From DASWJZ01 sp963720705 (GTDB taxonomy: Bacteria; Pseudomonadota; Alphaproteobacteria; Rhizobiales; Afifellaceae): a DNA stretch of 64,000 bases. Below, piece by piece: positions 40,514-48,536 of the stretch (position 1 is its first letter; each line of letters begins with the position of its first letter). The translations under genes were made by a program, and so were the position numbers. The stretch covers positions 310,001 through 374,000 of the forward strand of contig CAVRGJ010000005.1 of the NCBI GenBank assembly GCA_963720705.1, in the 5' to 3' direction. The notes below the pieces were generated by a model. The model saw nothing but the letters and a program-made list of their open reading frames with translations, ran no database searches and was not told the DNA's origin.

Positions 40514-41076
40514 GCCTGGACCTCGTCGAGATCGTCACGGCTCTGGACCGCGATGAGGACGTGCATCTCGCCCGCATCATCGTGCTGCTCAAAGCTTTCT
40601 CGCGACCGGACCTTCCCGCTATTGAGGGGATTACCAAGCTGGCGAAGCTCGATTTCCTGCTTCGCTATCCGTCATGCCTCGAGAAGGCACTGATCGCGCG
40701 GGGGGTGGCGGCCAAGAACATTCCGGTGGACGACTTCGAGCGGCTGACAATCGAAGCCCGGATGATACGGTACCGTTACGGCCCGTGGGATCATCGCTAT
40801 CGCCGTTTCCTCAACACTCTAGTGGGCCGTCGCCTTGCCGTAGTTCGCACCGATGGGCGCACAATCCAGATCGACCTTACGCCGCAGGGAAACGATCTTG
40901 CGGAGAAGCTAATCGAATCGCCTGGATTCTCGCGGGTATATGAACGGGCGATGTTGTTGAGCAAGCACCTTAACCTGAAAGCACGCGCGTTGATGGAGTT
41001 CATCTACGAACAATTCCCTGAACTAACTTCCCTTGAGTTCAACGAGGGGATCGCGTTTACGGGGGTGACGAGATGA
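40510..41076 (+). CDS. Middle component of an ABC-three-component (ABC-3C)-like system
   Basis: 188 residues with no enzymatic motif. Features: LVEIVTALDRDEDVHLARIIVLL at the start, then IEGITKLAKLDFLLRYP, RMIRYRYGPWDHRY and a winged-helix-like DLTPQGNDLAEKL. This is the style of the small middle components of ABC-3C systems and of LmuC/DdmB in Lamassu-type operons. It overlaps the effector stop and the ATPase start by ATGA, so the three genes are one translationally coupled unit. It probably bridges nuclease and ATPase; this role is inferred from position. Confidence 0.7.
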   Translation: MSLDLVEIVTALDRDEDVHLARIIVLLKAFSRPDLPAIEGITKLAKLDFLLRYPSCLEKALIARGVAAKNIPVDDFERLTIEARMIRYRYGPWDHRYRRFLNTLVGRRLAVVRTDGRTIQIDLTPQGNDLAEKLIESPGFSRVYERAMLLSKHLNLKARALMEFIYEQFPELTSLEFNEGIAFTGVTR

Positions 41077-43013
41077 AGCTGCTGATGGATTCCCTTGTGC
41101 TGCTGTGCAAGCAGAGCGAGGAGCGGGTCCGATTCGGCCGGCGCCTCTCATTTTTCCACGGCGAGATGTCGACTGGCAAATCTACAATCGCAGAGCTTGT
41201 CGACTATTGCCTTGGTGGCTCGCTGCAAAAGACGCCCGCAATTCAGAGCGAGCTCGTTGGGGTTCAGCTCCAGATACTGGCTGGCAGCACCACACTATTA
41301 ATAGAGCGCAATCCTAATACCAACGCTTCGGTAGAGGTGAGTTGGGAACGTGACGGCGAGGTGGGGCGGGAGAATCTTCCCCTCGCGGCCGGCGAAATGC
41401 CGATCATCGGCGACGAAATTTACAACTATAGCGATTTCCTCCTGCGCAGCCTCGGTATGCCAATACTCAAGGTCCGCAAGCGCAAGGGCGATCCGGAATC
41501 TGCGCTCCAGCGCTTAAGTTTCCGCGACTTCTACAAGTTCTGCTATCTTGACCAGCCCGATCTTGATTCCAGCTTTTTCCTGCTAGAACAGCCCATCCGC
41601 CAGGAGAAATCCAAGGATGTGCTCCGATACGTCTTGGGATTTCACAGTGACAGACTAAATGAATTGCAAGCCGAACTCTCGGAAGTCCGCCAACAGCAGC
41701 GCACGATGCGGGAGGCAGCCAAGCAGATCGACGAGTTTCTCCATCGGTACGGTTTTGCCTCGAAAGCGACGATTAAGTCCGAGATCGACAAGCTCAACGA
41801 CGAGGAAGAAAAGCTGGACGAGGAGATTGAAAACCAGAGCAGCGACGATCTCCCCGCTGCGACTGTGGTCGAAGAGGATCAATCCCAAGTCGGTACGCTT
41901 TCGGAGACTATCGCATCGAAGACGGAAGCAATCGCGGATATCGAACTGCGCTTGAAGGAGCAGGAGTCGCTCATCGCTGAATTCATCGCAATGAAGTTCA
42001 AGCTCGCCCGATCATCGACTGCGTCCGAACTGCTGAAAGGCGCAGCGTTTCACGCCTGCCCCGCCTGCGGAACCGAAGTCAGCCAGAAAAGTGACGGCGC
42101 ACACTGCGTGTTGTGCAAATCGAACCTTGCCCAAGCGCCAGATAGATTTGAAAGCGATAGCGCCGTTATGGAGCGCGATCTTTCTGACCGCATTGACGAT
42201 CTGAAGAGATCCGTACAGCGTCTCAAGAGATCGCACGACCGTCAGCGGGAGGAACTCGGCGGGCTGACGAACAAGCGGGCCGACGCACAGCGGCGCGTGG
42301 ACTTTGCCCGCAGGCAGGTTGAGTCCGAATACATGAAGCGCGCGCGGCGGCTGGAAAGCCGCCGCGGCGCGATCAGGGAACGGCGCCGTCTACTGGTACG
42401 CATCATGGGCATGCCCGGCGAGGTCGAGGCCAAACTGAAGGAAGCCGATGCGCTGTCGGCAAGGATCAGCGAACTTGAACGGGAAATCCAGATCGAACAG
42501 GGTCGCTTCGAGGCCGGCCGGCAGAACGTCGACGCACTGGAGAAGAATTTTCACGCGCTGCTTCGCGCCATCCATTTTCCCGAAATCAAAGCCGATGACA
42601 AAGTCTTCTTAAATCAGCGTACCTGGTTTCCCTATGTACTTCCGAAGGGAAACGAGAGCTTAGCTTGGACTTTTAGCGATGCCGGCTCCGGCGGAAAAAT
42701 GGTCCTCTTCAAGATATGCTTCGCACTCGCGCTACATCAGACAGCCGCCCAGCGGCAACTGCCGCTACCAAGGCTTATCGTTATCGACTCGCCGATGAAA
42801 AACATTACTCCAGACATCAATCCGGAGATATTCAGGAATTTCTATAATGAACTTTACCGGCTCCTGCAGAGCGAACTTGAAGCGTGGCAGTGTGTCATGA
42901 TCGACCAGACGCTTTTCGAGCCGCCGGCTACGCTTGAGGATCATCTTGAGCGTCTTCTGACCAAAGATGATCCTCGTCATCCTCCGCTCATCAGCTACTA
43001 TCGCGGTCACTAG
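41073..43013 (+). CDS. Coiled-coil SMC/Rad50-like ABC ATPase of the defence operon
   Basis: 646 residues. Walker A GEMSTGKST at residues 30-38; ABC signature region AGSGGKM at 537-543; Walker B RLIVIDSP with D572, followed by serine where most SMC proteins have glutamate. The middle (about 190-500) is charged, heptad-like coiled coil interrupted by a four-cysteine zinc module CPAC (329/332) and CVLC (345/348) at its apex, analogous to a zinc hook. A YLDQPD segment precedes the first coil. Family: ATPase of ABC-3C/Lamassu-like systems, expected to sense aberrant DNA and release the nuclease. Lower GC and different codon use than its neighbours suggest transfer. Confidence 0.82.
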   Translation: MKLLMDSLVLLCKQSEERVRFGRRLSFFHGEMSTGKSTIAELVDYCLGGSLQKTPAIQSELVGVQLQILAGSTTLLIERNPNTNASVEVSWERDGEVGRENLPLAAGEMPIIGDEIYNYSDFLLRSLGMPILKVRKRKGDPESALQRLSFRDFYKFCYLDQPDLDSSFFLLEQPIRQEKSKDVLRYVLGFHSDRLNELQAELSEVRQQQRTMREAAKQIDEFLHRYGFASKATIKSEIDKLNDEEEKLDEEIENQSSDDLPAATVVEEDQSQVGTLSETIASKTEAIADIELRLKEQESLIAEFIAMKFKLARSSTASELLKGAAFHACPACGTEVSQKSDGAHCVLCKSNLAQAPDRFESDSAVMERDLSDRIDDLKRSVQRLKRSHDRQREELGGLTNKRADAQRRVDFARRQVESEYMKRARRLESRRGAIRERRRLLVRIMGMPGEVEAKLKEADALSARISELEREIQIEQGRFEAGRQNVDALEKNFHALLRAIHFPEIKADDKVFLNQRTWFPYVLPKGNESLAWTFSDAGSGGKMVLFKICFALALHQTAAQRQLPLPRLIVIDSPMKNITPDINPEIFRNFYNELYRLLQSELEAWQCVMIDQTLFEPPATLEDHLERLLTKDDPRHPPLISYYRGH

Positions 43014-43071
43014 TTCCGAATCGGATCATTCCTGGGAATCCCAGAAAGCGTGGCGGCAAAGCGGAATACCG

Positions 43072-43265
43072 CCTCACCCCGCCTTCGTCCTGCTGATCAC
43101 CACCGCGCGTCCCTCCACCGCCAGCGCCTGTTCGTGCTCGACGCTGCGCTCCCGCGCTCCTTCCGCCCGGCGCGGGCGGACGAATCCTCCAGCACGGAAA
43201 GGTCGCGCAGGATGCGCGTCAGCTCGCGGAGCGCGGCAAGATCGAGCGCGCGCCGTGCCACGTGG
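43072..43265 (-). pseudogene. Truncated second copy of the HTH gene's 3' end
   Basis: About 180 bases are roughly 85-90 percent identical to 43778-43957 in the same orientation. On the minus strand they encode RALDLAALRELTRILRDLS and the ending ALAVEGRAVVISRTKAG. The N-terminal HTH part is missing and internal frame is not kept. It sits just beyond the ATPase stop, marking the right edge of the accessory operon. The rest of the 317 bases from 43014 to 43330 shows no gene. Confidence 0.75.
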
Positions 43266-43330
43266 CGCGGAGGACTTCGCTCCATGCCGGCGACTTGCTA
43301 CAGTCCGGCCTGGACAAGGATCAAATCCCC

Positions 43331-43567
43331 ATGCCGAAACCCGTCATCTTCACGATCTCCGCCGCCTGGGACGACGAGGCGTCCGTCTGGAGCGGGCATT
43401 GCGACGACATCCCGGCGGCGGCGGACGCCGCGACCCTCGACGAGCTGTTGGCGAAGATTTCCGCCATGGCCCTCGACGTGCTGCCGGATAATCACCCCGA
43501 CATCGATCCCGCATCGCTGTTCCTGCAAATCACGGCGCTGCGCGAGGCCGAGCCGGCGGCCGCCTGA
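43331..43567 (+). CDS. HicB-like antitoxin (DUF1902 family)
   Basis: 78 residues: FTISAAWDDEASVWSGHCDD, then LDELLAKISAMALDVLPDN. This is the partial RNase-H-like fold of HicB/DUF1902 antitoxins, which bind and block a HicA toxin. ATG 43331 is chosen from the motif start. The stop is immediately followed by the ATG of the toxin-like gene. Antitoxin-first order is common for the DUF1902 type. Confidence 0.8.
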   Translation: MPKPVIFTISAAWDDEASVWSGHCDDIPAAADAATLDELLAKISAMALDVLPDNHPDIDPASLFLQITALREAEPAAA

Positions 43568-43766
43568 ATGGCTCCGCAGTTCGACCGGCCGCTGCGGGAG
43601 AAGCTCCGCGCGGCCGGTTGCACGCTCGTCCGGCAAGGGAAGGGCAGTCACGAAATCTGGCGGAGCCCGATCACGCAGCGCAACTTTCCGGTTCCGATCG
43701 GAATCCCAAGCCGTCACACCGCCAATGCCGTCCTGCGCCAGGCCGGCTTGCCCAAGGCAGTTCTGA
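43568..43766 (+). CDS. hicA: HicA-like mRNA interferase toxin (C-terminal frame uncertain)
   Basis: About 65 residues of a HicA double-stranded-RNA-binding-like toxin: REKLRAAGCTLVRQGKGSHEIW with the catalytic histidine in GSHE, then NFPVPIGIPSRHTANAVLRQAGL. In the first frame the protein runs on to 44422 through sequence that is antisense to the HTH gene, which is not credible. A one-base change near 43757 gives a stop at 43766 right after the normal HicA end. Immediately downstream of the antitoxin-like gene. Confidence 0.75.
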
Positions 43767-43777
43767 TCGTTTCCCCC

Positions 43778-43957
43778 TTCACCCCGTCTTCGTCCTGCTC
43801 ACCAGCACCGCGCGTCCCTCCACCGCCAGCGCCTGCTCATGCTCGACGCTGCGCTCCCGGCGCTCCTTCCGCCCGGCGCTGCGGGCGGACTCCTCCACCA
43901 CGGAAAGGTCGCGCAGGATGCGCGTCAGCTCGCGCAGCGCCGCAAGATCGAGCGCGC
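43778..43957. repeat. Right copy of a diverged 180-bp direct repeat
   Basis: Matches 43072-43251 with scattered substitutions and small indels; the best-kept blocks are GAAAGGTCGCGCAGGATGCG and CGCGTCCCTCCACCGCCAGC. It is the 3' end of the HTH gene. The two copies flank the HicBA-like pair and are 706 bases apart. Confidence 0.8.
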
Positions 43958-44275
43958 GGTCCTCCTTGCGCTGGTAATCCCAGGCGAGCGAGCGTTCGAG
44001 TTTTCTGCGCCTGCCGCTCGGCGGCGCGAAAGAGCCGCGCCGCGAGCCGCTGGCGTCCGCGCGACGCGCCCGGCATCGCCGCGCGCTCCACCTCGCGCCG
44101 GCGCGGCAGGCGCGGGGGCTGCAAGGCCGGGCAGCGCGTGGCCGTCGAGGTGATAATAGAGCGCGCCGACGCTCATCCCCGTCGCGGCCGCGATGTCGCG
44201 CACGCGCGTCCCCTCGCAATAGAGGGTGCGCGCGGCCTCGATCGTCGCCAGCGGATAGCGCGACTCATGCGGCAT
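43779..44275 (-). CDS. Small helix-turn-helix protein (two apparent frameshifts)
   Basis: The N-terminus YPLATIEAARTLYCEGTRVR followed by DIAAATGMSVGALYYHLDG is a homeodomain/resolvase-type HTH. The rest resembles a common Rhizobiales protein of unknown role: RQRLAARLFRAAERQA, then RKEDRALDLAALRELTRILR and DLSVVEESARSAGRKE. Homology uses three frames, changing near 44100 and 44010. Full length would be about 165 residues. The 3' end faces hicA. It may be a regulator or a phage-derived small terminase-like protein; function unknown. Confidence 0.6.
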
Positions 44276-44411
44276 GGCGCGCGCGTCATAACCCGCTCCC
44301 GGCCGGCGGGGATAAGGACGTTGTTGTCTCCGCTCTCCACGCATCAGAATTGTCGTCATGCCCGGGCTTGGATAGGGGGCATTCATTCCGCCCCTTCGAG
44401 GCTTTTTCACC

Positions 44412-44513
44412 CCTCATGCTGAGGTGCGAGCCCTCGGGTCCGGCCTTTGGCCGGCCCAAGGACAGGCTGCGCGAGCCTCGAAGCACGGGGTGAAAAGCAC
44501 CTCAGGATGAGGG
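44412..44513. repeat. Palindromic repeat, family B copy 2
   Basis: 102 bases with ends CCTCATGCTGAGGTGCGAG and AAGCACCTCAGGATGAGG and the inner GCGAGCCTCGAAGCACGG block shared with the copies at 24109 and 63020. It lies in the 531-base gene-free space between the HTH gene and zwf. Confidence 0.85.
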
Positions 44514-44775
44514 CGGAATGAATGCCGCGCCGGCGCTGACGTGGATTGCCGAGCCCGGCATTGACGAGGGGACGGATGCTCCGCGGTCAACGCCCGCGCG
44601 CACTGTTCAACCTCCCCGATGCGAGAATCGCCTGTTCCGATCCGCTCGCCGTCCCGCTCTTTCCCGAACAAGCGTCTGTTCACGCCTGTTCGGATCGAAG
44701 ACCGGCGCGGCGAAAGGCGAGCCGCATCCTGCGCTTAACGCGAGGCCCGCGACCTGAACAATTGCGGGCCGGAAA
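44514..44775. other. Gene-free stretch between repeat and zwf 3' end
   Basis: I see no supported gene, RNA or repeat here. Two short open frames (one per strand) have no recognisable sequence features. Confidence 0.5.
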
Positions 44776-44820
44776 CCTAGTCCTCGTGCCCCTAGTCCTC
44801 GTGCCCCTAGTCCTCGTGCC
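44776..44820. repeat. Three exact 15-bp tandem repeats carrying the zwf stop codon
   Basis: Unit CCTAGTCCTCGTGCC at 44776, 44791 and 44806, with no mismatch. Read on the minus strand each unit gives HED-stop, so the zwf stop is followed by two further in-frame copies of the same ending. Confidence 0.95.
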
Positions 44821-46279
44821 AGGTGCGGCCGTCGCGCTCGATCAGCGCGATCGCGGCCGACGGCCCCCAGCTTCCGGCGACATAGGGCTTGATCGGCGCG
44901 CCCGACTGCTCCCAGGCCTCGCGGATCGGGTCGATCCAGCGCCACGCCGCCTCCACCTCGTCGCGCCGCATGAAGAGCGTCTGGTTGCCGCGGATCACGT
45001 CGAGGAGCAGGCGCTCGTAGGCGTCGGGGCTGCGCGCCTGGAAGGCGTCGGCGAAGCTCATGTCGAGCGGCACATGGCGGACCCGAATGCCGCCCGGGCC
45101 GGGGTCCTTGATCATAATCCATTGCTTCACGCCTTCGTCCGGCTGCAGCCGGAGCACCAGCCGGTTGGCCTCGATGGTGCCGGCGTCCTTGGGGAAGATC
45201 GAGTGCGGTATCGGCTTGAAGGCGACGACGATCTCCGACACGCGCGCGGGCAGGCGCTTTCCGGTCCTGAGATAAAAGGGAACGCCGGCCCAGCGCCAAT
45301 TCGAGATTTCGGCCTTCAGCGCCACGAAGGTCTCCGTGTTGCTCTTCGACTTGCCGATCTCCTCCAGGTAGCCCGGCACGGCGCTGCCGTTCGCCGCGCC
45401 GGCGCGATATTGCCCGCGCACCGTGACGATGTCGGCGTTGTCGCCGGCTATCGGCTTCAGCGCCTTCAGGATTTTCAGCTTCTCGTCGCGCACCGCGTTC
45501 GCCTCGAAGCTGTCCGGCGGCTCCATCGCCACCAGGCAGAGCAGCTGCAGCATGTGATTTTGCAGCATGTCGCGCAGCGCGCCGGAGGTGTCGTAGTAGC
45601 CGCCGCGCGTGCCGACGCCGATGGTCTCGCCAACCGTGATCTGGACATGGTCGATGTGCGCGGAATTCCACAGCGGCTCGTAAAGCACATTGCCGAAGCG
45701 GAGCACCATGAGATTTTGGACGGTCTCCTTGCCGAGATAATGGTCGATGCGGAAAACCTGCTTCTCGGCAAAGACCGTCCCGACCTCCTCGTTGACCTTT
45801 TCGGCCGACGCGAGGTCCTTGCCGACCGGCTTCTCGATGACGACGCGCGTCTCCGGGGTGACAAGGCCGCGGCTTCCGATCCCGGCGCAAATCTCGGTGA
45901 AGAGGTCCGGCCCGACGGCGAGGTAGAAGGCGCGCACTTTTTCGGCGCCCTCCTTGAGCAGGTTGCTCAGCCGATCCCAACCCGTATCCGCCGAGACGTC
46001 TGCGGCGACATAGAAGAGCATGCCAAGGAAGCGGTCGATGATCGCGGCCTCTTTGTCCTCGGCCGGAAGGAACTGGTCGAGCGCCTCGCGAATCATCGCG
46101 CGGTATTCGTCGTCCGACATTTCTCGCCGCGACACGCCCAGGATGCGGCTGCCGTCGACCACCTGCCCGTCGCGCAGCCGATGGTAGAGCGCCGGCATCA
46201 GCTTGCGGCGCGCGAGGTCGCCGGTCGCTCCGAACACGACGTAGTCGAACGGCGGCACGGGTATCAGGCGATAGGTCAA
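44807..46279 (-). CDS. zwf: Glucose-6-phosphate 1-dehydrogenase
   Basis: 490 residues. Oxidises glucose 6-phosphate to 6-phosphogluconolactone, feeding the Entner-Doudoroff and pentose phosphate routes. NADP site VVFGATGDLARRKLMPALYH; active site RIDHYLGKETVQNLM; full family length with the C-terminal DPIREAWEQSG and SWGPSAA. No ATG fits: TTG 46279 is proposed because GGGAGAG lies eight bases before it and homology starts soon after. Separate from edd-eda-pgi; no pgl or gnd is adjacent. Confidence 0.93.
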   Translation of the reverse strand: MTYRLIPVPPFDYVVFGATGDLARRKLMPALYHRLRDGQVVDGSRILGVSRREMSDDEYRAMIREALDQFLPAEDKEAAIIDRFLGMLFYVAADVSADTGWDRLSNLLKEGAEKVRAFYLAVGPDLFTEICAGIGSRGLVTPETRVVIEKPVGKDLASAEKVNEEVGTVFAEKQVFRIDHYLGKETVQNLMVLRFGNVLYEPLWNSAHIDHVQITVGETIGVGTRGGYYDTSGALRDMLQNHMLQLLCLVAMEPPDSFEANAVRDEKLKILKALKPIAGDNADIVTVRGQYRAGAANGSAVPGYLEEIGKSKSNTETFVALKAEISNWRWAGVPFYLRTGKRLPARVSEIVVAFKPIPHSIFPKDAGTIEANRLVLRLQPDEGVKQWIMIKDPGPGGIRVRHVPLDMSFADAFQARSPDAYERLLLDVIRGNQTLFMRRDEVEAAWRWIDPIREAWEQSGAPIKPYVAGSWGPSAAIALIERDGRTWHED

Positions 46280-46438
46280 AGTCGGGCTCTCCCGGAGCGA
46301 GGGCGACGGCGGTCTAGACCGAACCCTGTTGCAGCGCAACATGAGGCGGCTTGCGCGGCTTCCGGCGATGCGCGACAAGCCCCTCGTTCCGACGCACAGC
46401 GGCGAATCGCGGAAATCCGTCGCCGGCAAAGAATCTCT

Positions 46439-46464
46439 GGAACCGCGCGTCGCGACAGACCGTT
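46439..46464 (+). promoter_or_regulatory. EcfG-type promoter of phyR
   Basis: GGAAC, a 17-base spacer, then CGTT, exactly the alphaproteobacterial general-stress sigma factor (EcfG) consensus GGAAC-N16/17-CGTT. It lies 49 bases upstream of the phyR start, an appropriate distance. It would make phyR autoregulated. Confidence 0.75.
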
Positions 46465-46513
46465 TCGATGGCTACAGGTGGCCTTCCCCTTCAACGACCA
46501 AGGTTTCTCCAGA

Positions 46514-47302
46514 ATGTCCCTCGTCGCCGATACCGCGCCGCATCTTCCCTACCTCCGCCGCTTCGCCCGTGCGCTCACCGGCGGACAGAAGAGCGGCGAC
46601 GCTTATGTCGCGAGCGTGCTTGAGATGCTGGTGGCCGATCCGAAATCGTTCGATGCCAAGAACGAGCCGCGCGTCGAGCTGTTCAAGGCGTTTTGCCGGA
46701 TGTGGAACTCGCTCGGGATCAATCTTGAGAAGGATTCGTTCTCGCCCGAGGAACTCGACGACGCGTCGCGGCGCCTCGAAGCGCTGACCCCGTTGCCGCG
46801 GCAGGCGTTTCTCTTGATGGCGGTGGAGGATTTTTCCACCGCCGAAATCGCCGAAATCCTCGGCCAATCGGAAGCGGCGGTCGGTGAGCTGATCGACCGG
46901 GCCGGCCGCGAGATCGCGGAGCAGGTGGCGACCAACGTCCTCATTATCGAGGACGAGCCGCTCATCGCGATGGATATCGAGTCGCTCGTGCAGTCGCTCG
47001 GCCACAGCGTCGAGGCGGTTGCCCGCACGCGGACCGAGGCCCTCAATGCGGTGGAGAAGAAGAAGCCCGGGCTCGTGCTCGCCGACATCCAGCTCGCCGA
47101 CGGCAGCTCCGGCCTCGACGCGGTGAACGAGATGCTCGTCTCGTTCTCGGTGCCGGTCGTCTTCATCACAGCCTATCCCGAGCGGCTTTTGACCGGAGAG
47201 CGGCCGGAGCCGGCATTTCTGATCACCAAGCCGTTCCAGCCCGAGACGGTGAAGGCAGTCATCAGCCAGGCGCTTTTCTTCGAGAGACACCCGGAGCGGT
47301 GA
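46514..47302 (+). CDS. phyR: General stress response regulator PhyR
   Basis: 262 residues. N-terminal sigma-factor-like domain (about 1-135: LPYLRRFARALTGGQKSGD; LPRQAFLLMAVEDFSTAEIAEIL) fused to a C-terminal receiver domain (VLIIEDEPLIAMDIE; phosphoacceptor D191 in VLADIQLADG; FITAYPE; LITKPF). When phosphorylated, PhyR binds the anti-sigma factor NepR and frees EcfG. ATG 46514 begins the sigma-like domain; upstream open frame is antisense to zwf. An EcfG-type promoter precedes it. nepR and ecfG are not in the window. Confidence 0.96.
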   Translation: MSLVADTAPHLPYLRRFARALTGGQKSGDAYVASVLEMLVADPKSFDAKNEPRVELFKAFCRMWNSLGINLEKDSFSPEELDDASRRLEALTPLPRQAFLLMAVEDFSTAEIAEILGQSEAAVGELIDRAGREIAEQVATNVLIIEDEPLIAMDIESLVQSLGHSVEAVARTRTEALNAVEKKKPGLVLADIQLADGSSGLDAVNEMLVSFSVPVVFITAYPERLLTGERPEPAFLITKPFQPETVKAVISQALFFERHPER

Positions 47303-47423
47303 GGACAGGGGTCAAATCGGGGGATGACGGCAGGGGCGCCGAGCGGTTCCGGGGCGCAGGCATGCGTAATCGGCGCGGCGGCGCGCGTTGCGGAGTTCGC
47401 CGCGCCGCTCAGATGGGAGTGTT

Positions 47424-48434
47424 ATGGCCGCGCGACGCGTAGACCCCGACGATGGCCCGGATGTAAAGACCGCGCTTCAATCGCATGCGCATTGGTCCCG
47501 GTGCGAGGCGGCACTAATCGGTTCGCGCATTACCGTCGCCGCTTCCGATCTTGATGGGCGCTACACCTGGATCTTCAATCCGCCCGGCGAGATCCCAATA
47601 GACCTCGTCGGTCGGCTCGACGGAGAGCGGTTGTCGAGGGTCGCCGCGGATCAACTCGCCGACGCCAAGCGCAAAGTGCTCGAAAGCGGAAAGCCCGCGG
47701 ACTTCGAGCTCGAGCTCGAAGGCGAACGTGGTCCGCGCTGGTACAGCGTCGGCGTGCGGCCCTACTACGAGCGGGGGAAACTCGCGGGCACGGTCGCTTC
47801 GTTCGTCGACGTGACGGAAAGCAAGATCCAGGAGGAACACCTCAGGATCGTGCTGCGCGAGCTGGCCCATCGCTCCAAGAACCTCTTGTCAGTGATACAG
47901 GGAATCGCGCGTCAGTCGGCGGAGACGGCGTCCTCTACGCAGCAATTCCTGGGCCGCTTCAACGGTCGGCTCTTCTCTTTGTCGCGCGCCCACGACGTTC
48001 TGACCGACGCCGATTGGCGCGGCGCGCGCATCTTCGATCTCGTGCATTCGCAGATCGCGCTCTATGCGGAGGAGCGGATCGCTTCGGTGATCGTCGAAGG
48101 CGAGAACGTGTTCCTGCGCCCGAACGCGGCGCAATATGTCGGGCTGGCGTTGCACGAGCTGACCACCAATGCGATCAAGTACGGCGCGCTGTCGCGCGAC
48201 GACGGCGCTATCGCGGTGCGTTTTGAAAAGCATGCTGACCAGCCTCCGATCTATCGCTTCACCTGGGCGGAGACGAGCAGCGCCGAGATGCGCGAGCCGG
48301 GCGGTCGGAGCTTTGGGCTGATGATGCTCGCCGAAGTGGTTCCCGCCTCAGTCAGCGGCGCGGCCGAGCTTATGTTCCGCCCGGAAGGCCTCCGCTACGA
48401 CCTCGACATCCCGAAGGCAGAGCTTCTTCTTTGA
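47424..48434 (+). CDS. HWE-family sensor histidine kinase, PhyK-like
   Basis: 336 residues from ATG 47424. N-terminal PAS domain (about 20-135, ending VASFVDVTESK). The HWE dimerisation box is ELAHRSKNLLSVIQGIARQ with H149, then the N-box ALHELTTNAIKYGALS and the TWAE tryptophan-glutamate motif that defines the family. No transmembrane segment is evident, so it is probably cytoplasmic. Location directly after phyR, same strand, suggests it phosphorylates PhyR; this is inferred from the usual gene arrangement. Confidence 0.9.
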   Translation: MAARRVDPDDGPDVKTALQSHAHWSRCEAALIGSRITVAASDLDGRYTWIFNPPGEIPIDLVGRLDGERLSRVAADQLADAKRKVLESGKPADFELELEGERGPRWYSVGVRPYYERGKLAGTVASFVDVTESKIQEEHLRIVLRELAHRSKNLLSVIQGIARQSAETASSTQQFLGRFNGRLFSLSRAHDVLTDADWRGARIFDLVHSQIALYAEERIASVIVEGENVFLRPNAAQYVGLALHELTTNAIKYGALSRDDGAIAVRFEKHADQPPIYRFTWAETSSAEMREPGGRSFGLMMLAEVVPASVSGAAELMFRPEGLRYDLDIPKAELLL

Positions 48435-48536
48435 CGCGGCATGCGCCTCGGCGCTGGCTTCCGCGGTTGACAAGCCCGAAGACCTTCTGTTCCTGCCGCT
48501 GGCGCCACACTTTTCGCGCGCCGGGGGACATACACC

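Noticed and set aside
43568..44422. 284-residue extension of HicA
   Set aside because: The part after residue 63 is antisense to the HTH gene; a one-base frame change gives a normal HicA end at 43766.
44518..44757. 80-codon plus-strand frame before zwf
   Set aside because: No domain, no ribosome site and composition like random GC-rich DNA.
44546..46513. Long open frame upstream of and in frame with phyR
   Set aside because: It is the antisense of zwf; the PhyR domain starts at ATG 46514 behind an EcfG promoter.
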